A DNA stretch of 64,000 bases from Papilionanthe hookeriana x Papilionanthe teres. Its lineage: Eukaryota > Streptophyta > Magnoliopsida > Asparagales > Orchidaceae. The stretch is from the NCBI GenBank assembly GCA_022702705.1, contig CM040432.1, positions 47,580,540 through 47,644,539 on the forward strand. Direction: 5' to 3'. Below are positions 34,360 through 45,225 of the stretch, piece after piece. The translations under genes and the position numbers were made by a program. The notes beneath the pieces are model-generated. The model worked only from the letters and a program-made list of their open reading frames with translations, made no database searches and was not told the origin of the DNA. Positions within the stretch are counted from its first letter, which is position 1; every line of letters starts with the position of its first letter.

Positions 34360-34540
34360 CTCGCCGACGGCTAGATCGACGTCGCCGACAGCGAGATTAC
34401 GCGCCTTAATTTAGTTTAAAATACTAACTATCCCGCCGACGGCGAGATCGTTGCTGCCGACGGTGAGACTGGTACAAGAGTGGTTTTATGGAGTTATTTT
34501 GCCGGTTTCTAGCGATTCTAAGTGTTTTTCTCTATATAAG
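34360..34540 (+). promoter_or_regulatory. Dyad pairs plus TATA-like box before ORF A (E2)
   Basis: Dyads at 34360/34381 and 34432/34453 are each spaced 21 bp. TATATAAG follows at 34533-34540, 66 bases after the last dyad and 72 bases before the ORF A start. The LTR has the same order: dyads, 79 bp, TATA. I infer a possible internal promoter; nothing here proves transcription. Confidence 0.6.
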
Positions 34541-34611
34541 ACCCCTAGAACTCGAAATCTTCACTTACTACTTCTTATAAATGAATAGAAACTCCAACAA
34601 ATTAAGAAGTT

Positions 34612-35768
34612 ATGGCATCCAATCCACCTGAAATCACAAAATCCTAAGTGTTCAATAGAAGAAGGTTCGTCAGTTATGAGGCACAACAGATATTCAATAA
34701 GGTTATGACGAAAGAGCGATTGATTAAAGAAAGAGGATTCGTTAATAGAGGAGCGGAGAATTCAATAATATCTATTGAGGAGATGATTATTTGATGACGT
34801 TGGGAGGTACTGTGCTATACAAGTTCTGCGGTAGTTATCTCTGTAGTCAAAGAATTCTACTCCAATCTTCATGGAATCAACAATGGAAGCGTATTTGTAC
34901 GAGGCAGATGGGTAACTTTCACTCCTTCAAGAATTAATGAGTTGTATTCAATTGAGAATACACCTGTTTTCCACTATTCAAATTTTGTCCCTACAAGATA
35001 CAATATGAATGAGATTTACCGATATTTAACTGATGAACCAGAAGATTGGGAAATGCGAAAAGACGGGTACGTTAGTTTTTCTGCATCACTTCTTAACCCC
35101 GTCTCGAAGCACTAACACTTCTTTATTTCCTCAAAATTATTACCCACTATGAGGGTAAATAAAGTCTATAAGGAATGTGCGATTTTAAATTATTGTATTC
35201 AAACTGGATTACCCATCGATGTTGGAACTATTATTGTGAAGTCTGCCTTAGGCCTAATTGTGCCTGGATTTGTTCACGGGCTCGGACATCCTTCAATAAT
35301 TTTTGCATTATGTAGTCAATACCAAGTTTCCTACGAAGCTTAGGAAAAAGTACTATTGCCTTGGAAACCATTAGATCCGACTGATATGTTTCCTACTTTG
35401 GATAATGATAATGAGACAACCATTATTACAGACCAAGCATCTCAAAACAATTCTTCAATCAAGCCCTTGACTGATAGAACGAACATGATCTTACGGAAAC
35501 ATAAAGGATTGGAGAATGAAATACAAAATGTGATGAATTCCTTTATAATATCTCTGATTTATTTGATCACATTGACTGGAGAATGAAAGAGCACTTTGAT
35601 CATTCAGGATATTTGGAGGCTAGTTTTATACAAATTTTCAGAAGAAAGGGATGGATTGAAGAAGATTCTACCGAAGAATTCCCTTTCAGGCCTTTCTATA
35701 ATCTGTTCGTGCATTTACGTTCTATCAGAAATATCAGAGAAGAATTAAGTTCCGATCTTGATGAGTAG
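34612..35768 (+). pseudogene. E2 ORF A, first post-pol protein
   Basis: ATG at 34612 (MASNPPEITKS) is followed by a stop at codon 12 and several more. The readable frame shows VVKEFYSNL...VFVRGRWVTFTPSRINELYS and YKECAILNYCIQTGLPIDVGTIIV...GLGHPSIIFALCSQ, the same plant-specific domain as ORF B (I believe Pfam PF20167). The C-terminal part (HIDWRMKEHFDHS...KGWIEE) matches the ORF A remnant in E1. A frameshift near 35560 separates it from the tail. No signal peptide or membrane segment. ORF A and ORF B therefore look like diverged duplicates. Function unknown. Confidence 0.75.
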
Positions 35769-36616
35769 AAGATATTCATTCGTACTTGTTTGTGTGTGAT
35801 TGCTTGAATTTAGTTTTTATTTGCACTTTATATAGTTAATCTCAGTCTAGATATGATTGTGTGTTATTTGTTTAGTCTCAGTGTTTTGAGTATTGTAGTG
35901 TGGATTGCGACGCTGAATTCTGTATGTGTTAAGATTTTTAAAGCAATTTGTTAGTAGTGTAATGTGTAAAAATTTGTAATCACTTGGATTTCATATATAT
36001 AAGTTATAATATTAGTGTTGTGTAAATTTATGTGTTAAAATAGTATCTAATCATGATAAAGTATATTCTAAAGTGACCGGACATAAAACGCGGCTTAAAA
36101 TGAATTGGAAATATTATAAATCTTAACAATATTAAAAATTCAAAAACCTCGCCGACAGCGAGATCGATCCCGCCGATGGCGAGATTTTCCCTAAACTTTT
36201 GACCTCTTTGAATTAATTAGCTCGCCGACGGCGAGAAATTTCTCGCCGACAGTGAGATTCCTTAAAACACTATATTTTGATCGGTCAACCGTCACTATTC
36301 TTCATCTCCTTCCATAAAACTTCGAAAAACCGACCTAGGGCTTGATAGCTCCTAGATTTGGAGCGATTTCAACACATTTTGACACCGGATCTCATCTTCC
36401 CTTGGTAAGAGCTTCCCTCCTATATAAAATTTTTTGATTTTCACCATGAATTTCTTCCACATTGAGGAATTTTGGAAAAATTTAAAATGTGGAGAAAAGA
36501 TTTGGAAGAAGTTCATGGAAATTGATTTAGAGTGATTTTAATCATCATTTGAAGCCATTTTAGTAATAGTTTGAAGATTAGTTGAGATTTTTTGTAAATT
36601 TGATAGATAAAAAAAA
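35769..36616 (+). promoter_or_regulatory. ORF A-ORF B spacer of E2 with dyads and TATA-like box
   Basis: Non-coding. Dyads lie at about 36148/36169 and 36221/36242, each pair spaced 21 bp; CTCGCCGACGGCGAG at 36221-36235 is a perfect inverted repeat. TATATAAA at 36421-36428 lies 165 bases after the last dyad and about 190 bases before the ORF B start. This repeats the arrangement before ORF A. Confidence 0.55.
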
Positions 36617-37781
36617 ATGGCCCCGCGACAAAAGAGGCGAATGGATTATGACGAAACACGATTTGTAAGTGCTCGAGCGCACTCAAGTTACTTCCACAAT
36701 ATCCAAGCAAGGAAGTGCATACAAGATCAAGTATTTAAGAATCCAGGAGGAGAAGTGGAACGAACCATAAAAGAGAGGAGATGGAAAAATTTCTGTTATA
36801 CAACAAATAGAGCTGCAGTGGAAGTAGTGAAGGAATTTTATGCCAACCTAACTGAAATAGAAGATGCACCAATAAAGGTTAGAGGATTTTTAGTCGATTT
36901 CAATGCTGCAATAATCAATTCTTTCTACGAAGTACATGACCTACACACCAGTGAGTGATACTTTTGGAACAATGGAAGGACCGTTGGAAGAAGTAATCAA
37001 CTTTCTCACTGATGGGAAAGGTGTTTGGAAAATCAAGCAGTGTGAACGGGTAAACTTCCCTCTTTCTATGCTGAATGCAATATCTAAAGCTTGACACTAT
37101 TTTATTTTTTCTACCTTGTTACCTACCTATCACCATAGTGAAGTAACAAGAGATAGAACAGTTATGAATTCTGTATTCAGAACCAAAGAAGTATTAATGT
37201 GGGAAGTATTATTTACAAGAATGTATTAGCCACTGCAAGAAGTGAGAGTGGAGGAGGACTAGGGCATCCTGGTCTAATTTATGCACTCTGCCAATTATCT
37301 GGGGTAGAGGCAAAAGATGATGAGGAATGGGTGGAGCCTATGAAACCCATTACGCAGGCTAATATAAAGACTTATGAATCCCACGAAGGATGGAGATCTG
37401 GAACTAGGAGTTACGTACCTTCAACTAGTAGGGATATTCCCTCCACCAGTTATGATCCTCCTACTTATAGTTCTCCTACCCTTCATGATTTGAAGAATGA
37501 AATGACCCCGCAGCGGAAGAGTTTTGAAAAGATTGAGGAAAAAATTAGAGCATATTGATCAGAGAATTGGAGGATTAGAGCGAAGGCACAATTATGACAG
37601 TGAGTATCTCCAGAGACATTCAGAGTTTGAGATAGCTTATTATGATGCTGAGAATCGTTATAGGAGAGGAGATCTTGATGTTTTATTTCCTGAGTGCCCC
37701 TGTTACAGTCATTACCAACCTAATCCACCTGCGGAACAAAGAGATGAAGATTTTGCTTGGGATTTTAATATTGGTGATTAG
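36617..37781 (+). pseudogene. E2 ORF B, second post-pol protein
   Basis: ATG at 36617 (MAPRQKRRMDYDETRF) corresponds to the ORF B start of E1. The domain is readable as RRWKNFCYTT, VVKEFYANL, KVRGFLVDFNAAIINSFY, then after a frameshift near 36950 GPLEEVINFLTDGKGVWKIK, and in later frames HYFIF, SEVTRDR and GSIIYKNVLATARS. The tail has a Ser/Thr/Pro-rich linker and a helical region (HIDQRIGGLERRHNYDSEYL) that matches the E1 tail in plan. A stop in KA-stop-HYFI stands where E1 has Cys. Frameshift near 37535 before the last part. Function unknown. Confidence 0.78.
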
Positions 37782-38689
37782 ATTCTCTTATTAGATATTT
37801 ATGTTATGTGATTGTTTGTTTGTTTTCTTAAATTTAATATTGATGTTTAGTTTGTGAACTTGCTTTGTTATGTTGTGTAAGACATTTTTAAAATGGTTGT
37901 ATAAGTTAAGTTATATAGTTTGTAAATTTTAATATTTCAGACTTTTATTGTGACCTTAAACTGAAATAGCCAATTGTGTGTTTAGCATTAGATTAAATAT
38001 AAGTTGTGATAGTATTTTGTACTTATTTCAAAACTTCTTTACCCAACTATTTCTTTTAATATTATGTGTGTAGAAAGTTATTAACATTACATGTTAATTA
38101 AATAATGGATAGAACCTGTAGAACTTCAAAAAGAAGAAATACCTAAAGCACAAAGGTATGATTTAAAATTTATAGTTTGTTTTCTTTTCACCCTATATAG
38201 ATAGATAGAAAAATTTAAGTTTGGGGGGGTGAAAAATACAAATTTAATTATCAAATTGTTCTTAATTTATATTTTTAAAAATTATTATAGAATGATTTTC
38301 TGTGGTAATTTTAATTCAGTAAACTAGAATTAATTTATTTAGTTATTATAGAAAGTTAAAAGAAATACTTTTAATGATTAACTAATTTTGTAGATTAAGA
38401 TATTTAGTATAAGAGAATAAGAATATAATTGACTGTTTAAGGTAAGGAAAACTATATTTTCAAATATAAAATTGTTAGGTATTTAGTTGAGAAAGAAAAT
38501 ATTGAAACTCAATGAAGTAAAAACTTTGAAATACGTATAAGGGAAGTAAATGTTTGAAGTTTCAAATTTAAGAAGAGGAAAATGAAGTTCAAAATTATTA
38601 ACAGGCTAACCAAAAATAGTGACCCTCACTTCAAAAAGAAAAGAAAAGAAAAAAAGGATTGAAAATCAATCCAAAAAGAAAAGAAAAAA

Positions 38690-38750
<61 letters not shown>

Positions 38751-39158
38751 TGAGGAGAAGCTTGAGGAAATGCCTTATAAAAATTGGCTTCATTTGAATC
38801 AACCTAAAGGGTAAACTTCAGTTACATTTCTAAACTTATATATATGGATTAGTATTTTACTAATTAGTGCTTTCATGAAATTCCTATCATCTAAATATCT
38901 TAAGTAATTTAAAATTGAAAAATATGGTCATTCTTGAAATAAATAGAAGACTAGAAATCTTAAACTTGAGGACTAAATAGCCTTATATTTATAGAATTAG
39001 TTTAATTGTTTAAAAATATTTCTAGAAAACTTTACTATAATACTTATTTAAATTAAATTCATTGTAATTCTAAATTAAAACTTTACTACAAATAATCATT
39101 ACTTTTATGTAGTATCAAAATTACTTGAGAACAAGTAATAGTTAAGTTTAGGGGATTT
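37782..39158 (+). other. E2 long 3' non-coding region
   Basis: No ORF. It holds the upstream PPT-like tract AAGTTTGGGGGGGTGAAAA at 38218-38236, the stem module at 38624-38755 (CCTCACTT pairs with AAGTGAGG around a purine-rich run and (AT)n at 38692-38748), and the true PPT AAGTTTAGGGGATT near 39144-39157. Confidence 0.8.
38692..38748. repeat. (AT)n microsatellite inside stem module
   Basis: Uninterrupted AT run in the loop of the E2 stem module. The equivalent run is short in E1 and long in E3. Confidence 0.97.
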
Positions 39159-40710
39159 TGACCACAACAAAATATATTGCAAAATTTATATCAATTTCAT
39201 ATAAAATTACACTTTAAAGAAAGGTATTTTCTGTGTTTTATTGTAGGAATGAAGATTTATAAGTGCTGAGAGCAAAAAGAGCAAAAAGGCGCGAATCTGG
39301 AGCAAAAAGGACAAAAGTTGATGAAAATTGAACTGTCCCGCCGACGGTGAGATTTAAGCCACCGACGATGAGATTTTCCCGAAAGTTTTTAATATATTAT
39401 AATAGAGCCCGCCGAAGGCGAGATCGAGCCCACCGACAGCGAGCCTGAATGATTAGCCTTGCTTCTAGAAGCCCGCCGATGGCTAGATCCAGCCCGCTGA
39501 CGGCGAGACAGTTGATTCAAGCCAAATTTGATGAATCTGGATGTGTTTTGAATAGGTACTTAAGCAACCTTTGGAAATATGACTCCTTCTATAAATAGAG
39601 ATGATTTTGAGTGTTATGTGGTGTCAGTTGGTGTCAATTTTGTGCTTCCTTTTGTAGTAAGAGTTAGTGTTTAGTGTCTTGGTGAGTTATAAGTGTGTTG
39701 TACAAGAAGGAAGAGTCAGAGGAACTTGAGGAATCTGCTTGGGGAGAAGAATTAATATAAGTATATTTGATAATTATTTTATAACTTTAAATGAAATCCA
39801 ACATCTGTGTTATTATTCTCATGCATTCTGAGTAGTTTCCTTTGTCTTTCTCCTTGTTGTTGAGGTTTTGTGAAATGAAGAATTAAAAGACTTGTGCTTA
39901 ATAATATTAAATAGAGATTGTGATAATCTTTTACTTAAATCTTAATTTACTTTCAATTTGGACAATTGAATTGTTAACATATGTTGAATTATCAACTATA
40001 GTAAAGATTACATCAAAGATTCAGGGAATTCAAAAGCCTTGAAAGGAGGGTGCAAATAAATAGGGAAATATTAATTATCGGGCGAAAAATTGAATATTTT
40101 AGTGTGACAGACTAAAATCTTCAATTCGGTACTTTTTTCTGGGAGTTGAAGTGTAGATGTTAGCCCTCAGGTGAGGGGAACGTGGGAGCTCTGAAGTGGT
40201 AGCCAGTATCCTCCCAGCCTAGCCATAGATTCAGTAACCAAACATAAGCATTAGCCAATGTTCTTTGCACCTGGACCAAAGGGTAAAGAATAAAAATGCT
40301 CCTATTTGGCACAATATAATTCTAAACTCATTTAATTATTCATTTACTCAATCATCTTAACAAGGAGAAATATACTTTTCCAAATTGACTTATATATTCT
40401 GTCTTTTAAGTATTTGTTTAAGCATTCTTCATTTTTTGTATACTATACTAAATTAGATTAGTAATCGACTTTACTAAAAATTAGTCTGTAAATCTCTAAC
40501 TTCCCTGTGGGATCGATAGCTAGGACTCCAATAGAGCTCTTTATTACTTGAACGATATGTATACTTGCGTTGATTAAAGGGGAGGGAGTACAATTGCTAC
40601 TTACTTTGAAAAACATATATAACTTTATTAAGCTTAACAATTATATACATCCTTCTATTTTACCCTACTCTCCCACTAGGCTGAATTCTTATATTTGCAG
40701 CACGTTGTCA
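39159..40710 (+). repeat. E2 3' LTR
   Basis: TG at 39159 to CA at 40710. Six dyads lie between 39337 and about 39507, beginning with 39337/39358 spaced 21 bp; several are mutated relative to the 5' LTR. TATA is at 39590-39597. The target duplication CCACC follows at 40711-40715. Confidence 0.95.
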
Positions 40711-40715
40711 CCACC
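40711..40715. repeat. Target-site duplication of E2, right copy
   Basis: CCACC directly after the LTR end, identical to 27147-27151. Confidence 0.9.
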
Positions 40716-40765
40716 CCTTAATTATCTTGACTTTGATAAGCTCTTTCATTAAGCCTTAGAGTTGT

Positions 40766-40851
40766 CAGCCGTTAAATTTGGGTGAGGTTGATATTTTTGA
40801 AAAGGGATTTTAAGATTTAGCTTTATAAAATAGAATTTTGATTTAATTTAA

Positions 40852-40921
<70 letters not shown>

Positions 40922-41830
40922 TATATATATATAGGTTTTGAAAATAATATTTCAGTTTTAAAGAATATGAAATCAAACCGATCTCATATAAATGATAGTT
41001 TAAATAATCGAGCATTTCACCTCGAGACATGTATTTATCCCGTAGAATAAGTACATGGCTTGAGGTGAAGCTTGATCAAATAAACTAAAGGATTTATGAC
41101 TTCCGTTTGATTTGAGAACCATTTTTGACGGACAATTTCCCCTACATAATATGAAGGAATTAGATAGGGTTTATATTAATCTGGGGTCTTTAGGTTTCCT
41201 ATAAGGGCAAGCCCCTATAGTTAATTACATCTTAGATAACCGAAGTCACCTAAGAAAACTCTTGATATAGATCAGGAAACATTTATATTCATGACTTCCA
41301 AGGGTAAGGTCTTCAAATAAAATGTGATAGTCGGAAGTTCAATAGGTGAATGGCTCAAGTTTTGGAATATTTTTTTATCAGAATCCAAAGGAGAGAAGGC
41401 TAAGAGAAGAACATAGTTTCAAGGAGGAACCCTGATGTCTTCCTAAACTATCTTATAGTTTGGCTTTAAATTTTGGAAATGAAGTTATTTAAATTTCAAT
41501 CCTACCAATTAATTATAAGAATTACATTTGCATAATATCTAATTATGCAAATATATGGGAGGATTTATGTCGTATCAGACGACAACCTCAGAATCCTAAA
41601 GCGAATTAGGGCTTATATTCCACAACAAGGCTGTGTAAAGTCCTAAAGAAAAGGTGAGAATTTATGCTACACTAGGCAAGCTACCTCGAAGTCCTATAGC
41701 TTGTTGTTTTAATTTCTAAGGAATGGTTTTACTGATGTAGACAAGTTTCGCTATTATTCATTCTCTTAGCTCCTTGTCGTAGCAGGTTTAGTTTAAAGAA
41801 GTGTCAATTGAGGAGAAATGAGAAGTGTTA
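40766..41830 (+). repeat. Inverted repeat A, left arm
   Basis: Matches the reverse complement of about 46990-48030. Clear anchors are GGGCTTATATTCCACAACAA (about 41609), ACCTCGAAGTCCTATAGCTT (about 41683) and GGCAAGCCCCTATAG (about 41206). It begins TGTCAGCCG and the right arm begins TGTCGGCCG on its strand. An (AT)n run is present in both arms. It may be a long terminal inverted repeat or two opposed LTR fragments. Confidence 0.75.
40854..40933. repeat. (AT)n microsatellite in inverted repeat A, left arm
   Basis: AT run with one GC interruption near 40919. The right arm has one at 47923-47991 in the matching place. Confidence 0.95.
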
Positions 41831-42763
41831 TGTTTTAGAAATATTTAAAATGAAGTGTCTTAAAACTTTATTAGAACATTAAAGTTGAATATAGCAACAT
41901 CGGTTAAGATCCCATGGTTCCATCATCCCGGCATCGCTATTTTTATCGGATTCACTTAGTCCAAATGAATTTATTAAATTCAACTTAATGAGTTCCATAC
42001 TTTAATTTAGACCGTGGAAAACCCTGTTAGCAACACGTGGGTTACCTCCTCCAAGGAATTCATGATTATCCAATGAGACGTTTTAATTTAGTTGCAATTG
42101 TGGTTTTTTATTTTATTTGTGATTAAATTTTGAGTTGCTTTATATTTTGAATATTGTGGCGATGAATTTTATCTTGTTGTGATTTCTTAATTTTAATTTT
42201 GGTCTCAGTTTTGTGGCTATCCTAAAGGTTTTAGTTTTCGTGCAGGGTGACATTATTGTTTATCATGCAAGTTTGCAAGAAAAGAAAAGTGTGGTAAAGA
42301 AAACGCTGTAAACTTATAAAGGTGTACCTGACGAATCTTCTCGTTCCTCCACCTGAAACTTTAGCATTCTTTGCAATAAACATTAATATTTGCAGGGAAG
42401 TAAAACTATATGGATATGTTCATCACAGGCCTAGCAAACTCTATAACATAATCTGGTGAACTCTTATTCATTTGTGAGATTTTTTTATTAATAAATATAA
42501 TAAGTACAATGGTCATACAAGGTGTTCAGAAGACTTGTGAAAATACCAGGAGAAATCCAAATATTTCACAATACTTTTGATCTTCCTTGAGGTCCTTTTG
42601 GATTTATTATAGTTATTAGACGATTTATCCTTTTCATACCCTTATGCTCAGCGAACCAATATTTTAATCATTTCTAAGAGTAGGGTAATTCATCATTTAT
42701 TATTTGATTTAAGAGTTACGTAGGTAAAGGCCCTAAAAGGACATATTAAGGTTATTAGGGTAC
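41831..42763. other. Unassigned region inside inverted repeat A
   Basis: No recognisable gene. AT-rich with CACGTGGGTTACCTCCTCC near 42034. The similarity to the right arm fades out near its start. Confidence 0.4.
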
Positions 42764-43990
42764 TGTTGACCTCACTTTTGTTGAGGTTTAGTTTTCCTCC
42801 AAGGATTTAGGGTTCTAGCTTTAGGAGCTCTCCCGACGATCTTAGATTCATAGCAGTGGGCCTACCTTGTTTTAGAACGTTTGAAATCACCTCTTTACTC
42901 TTTTGGAATCACAGAAGAAATTTCGTACCTCTAGCTCATATCAGGTTGGAATTGACGTTAGGAGTCCAAATTGAGTTCCCATAGGACCACCGGACCTTAG
43001 GACAGCCTTGTGTGCGTTTCTTGCACCACTGCGCACAAATTTTTCATTTTGCGGCCTCAACGTCTTCAAGTTCTCCGCGACGGACCAGATTCAAAAGTTA
43101 GAATGTCGGGACGATCGACAGCAAGCTCAAAGTTCAAATGGGATCAGATTTGATGTACTTTGGACCCGATTGAAGACGAGGTTGCCCGAACAACCTCTGA
43201 TCGTGAAACGGACTGCGCTGATGCGTCTGGAACGTCGAATTTGCTAGGGAGAGACATATGGTTTTCTATATTTCCGAGCATGGGTAAACGACACGAAATT
43301 CGGCACTTTTAATAAAATAAAATAATAAAATAAGATTTTCTTATCCTACTTAATCCCTAATTCCCTAACACACGCACGCGCCCGAGCCTTATTTCATTCC
43401 TCCCTCTCGGTCGCGCCTCCCAGCCAATCAAACCCCGCTCGCCCTGGCTCCCGCGACTCCCTGCGCGACTTCGACCCAGGTCCCCACTGCCTCTCGCCAC
43501 TTCCCCTGGCTCTGCTCGCAGCAGGTGCTTTCGGCATTCCCTGCCACCACTCTCGCCTCCTGTCTCCACTCTTTTCTGCGACATTTGTTGCCTCTTCTCC
43601 CGTCTCCTTCCACTCGAGCCGACTTCTCCAGGTAGGTATGCGTGACCTCTTCTTCTTTGAGCTGGATATATAAGCCTCTCTTAAAGAGAGGGTTAAGGTT
43701 GGTGGATTTCTCTTTCAAAGGTGCTGCTATTTTCTCTCTTGCTCTTCTCTTCTTGTGTGAGTGTGTGTTCTGGGCTTGAAGAAAGCTTGACCCTAGCCAA
43801 GGAGGAGGAAGAGGTGTTGCATACTTTTCTCTGTTGGTTTGTCCGAGGCTTGAGTTGCTTGGTAGTGGGTTCGGTTTGCCGGTTGGCTTACCCGGCCTCT
43901 TTCTCTTTGTGTCGTTCAACCTAACTGGTAACATTCCTTACTCCCCTCCTCTATTTTGTCTCGGTTTGGCCGGTTGTGCCTTGGGGCTTG
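42764..43990 (+). repeat. LTR-like unit U1 with promoter
   Basis: It starts TGTTGACCTCACTTTTG, the same as the minus-strand start of the unit at 52659, and aligns with 58361-58620 for about 250 bp. TATATAAG lies at 43667-43674, followed by a pyrimidine-rich CTCTC stretch, a typical LTR transcription start. The right limit is unknown. The GC-rich stretch 43370-43620 gives long chance ORFs on both strands that I do not accept as genes. Confidence 0.5.
43667..43674 (+). promoter_or_regulatory. TATA box of U1
   Basis: TATATAAG in the context GGATATATAAGCC, 903 bp from the unit start. Confidence 0.5.
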
Positions 43991-44998
43991 TAGTTTTGGT
44001 GTATTTCTCCATGTTTAGCCTCTCGGTGGGGCATTCATATGCTTTGAGGAGGATTTTGTTAGCTTGCTATCATAGTCTTATCTTGAGCACGTTTATTACT
44101 TGAAGCATGTCAAGAATAAAAAAATAAGTATGTTCTAAGGCCTATGTGCGGTTACTTGCTTAAAGGGGTGGGGCTAGGGCTTGATTTTGGCTCCTTTTTC
44201 TTTTTCTCTATTAGCTTGAAATGATAAAATGGGGTTTTATACTCGGTCCTAGCAAGTATGAGATGTTGAAAGGGTTCATTTGAATCTTGCAAGCATGTGG
44301 TAAATTTGTTTCTCGTAATAAATTACTTGCTTCTCTAGCAAATGTTTTGAATGAGGCTCTTCACTCACTCTTGTTGTTATGAATTACGGAGGAGCCTTTT
44401 GATTCTTTTATATGCATGTATGGGGCTTGGCTTTTGCTTCTTGTAGCTCCTCTTTATAAAAATGGCATGCTAGGAAGAAGTTTTAATTTAATTTGGAAAG
44501 TCTCACGTTTGTTTTCATATTATGTATATTGTGGCTCTATGCATTGCTATGTGGAATATATGGAGGTGTTTGTTTCAGTCTCATGCTTAATTCAGTAGCC
44601 CAGATTCATTCTTACATGGAGTTGGATTTTGAGGCTTTGTGAGGTCTCAGTTTTGTTTGTCTTGGCCCCAACCCGAGAACTTGTTTTTGATTTATTATAG
44701 TTGTCTCCTTTGCACTTGAGTTGGGGGACTGTTTTTGCTTATGTTTTCTGCTGCCTAACAGCTAGCCCACAACACTTTGGGGCATGGTTTTTATGTTCTT
44801 TTTGCTCCTGCAGTTGTCCCCTTGGCACTTGAGTTGGGGGCCTGTTTTGGTTTCTGTTTTCTGCTGCCTAGTAGCTAGCCTCTGGTATTTGGCATGTAAG
44901 AAAAAAAGAAAAAAAGGTGGAAAAAAGTGAATTTTAATTTTAAGTTAGCCTTTTTATATATATGTGATTCAATTCTTTTTGCCCTGTTCTTTGAGTTT
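43991..44998. other. Unassigned, with a 115-bp tandem duplication
   Basis: No gene. The stretch 44700-44767 is repeated at 44814-44880 (GCACTTGAGTTGGGGG and TTTTCTGCTGCCTA in both), a tandem duplication with a period of about 114 bp. Confidence 0.6.
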
Positions 44999-45225
44999 CA
45001 ACTGGGTGGTTTTGGCTCTGTTTTGAGTTTGAACAGGTTGGTTTTGGCCCCTTGCTGCTCTCGATTTTGCCCTTTGAACAGGCTGGTTTTGCCCCTTTTG
45101 ATGCTCGATTTTGCTCTTTGAATGGGCTGGCTTTGCCCTTCTTTGATGCTCTCGGTTTTGCTCTTTGGTGGACTGGTTTTACTCATTTTGGTGCTCTTGG
45201 TTTGGCCCTTTGGCGGGCTTGGGTT
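44999..45225 (+). repeat. Minisatellite, about 45-bp unit, five copies
   Basis: Copies of TTTGAACAGGCTGGTTTTG-like units start at 45031, 45076, 45120, 45167 and 45212 (steps 45, 44, 47, 45). T/G-rich, diverged between copies. Confidence 0.75.

Larger units (their letters stand above)
27152..40710 (+). mobile_element. E2: complete Athila-like LTR retrotransposon
   Basis: 13559 bp with LTRs of 1551 and 1552 bp, a 5-bp target duplication CCACC, PBS, gag, pol, ORF A, ORF B and PPT. By hand count the LTRs differ by about 93 substitutions over roughly 1548 aligned bases (6.0%), about 2.4 million years at 1.3e-8 per site per year, so E2 looks older than E1. All coding regions are broken. It sits inside the 5' LTR of E3 in the opposite orientation. 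Confidence 0.95.

Noticed and set aside
43428..43934. 168-codon open frame on the minus strand and overlapping frames of 67-89 codons on the plus strand
   Set aside because: GC-rich stretch around an LTR-like TATA box; residues are low in complexity (Arg/Glu/Pro-rich), no domain is recognisable, and both strands are open, as expected by chance in such sequence.
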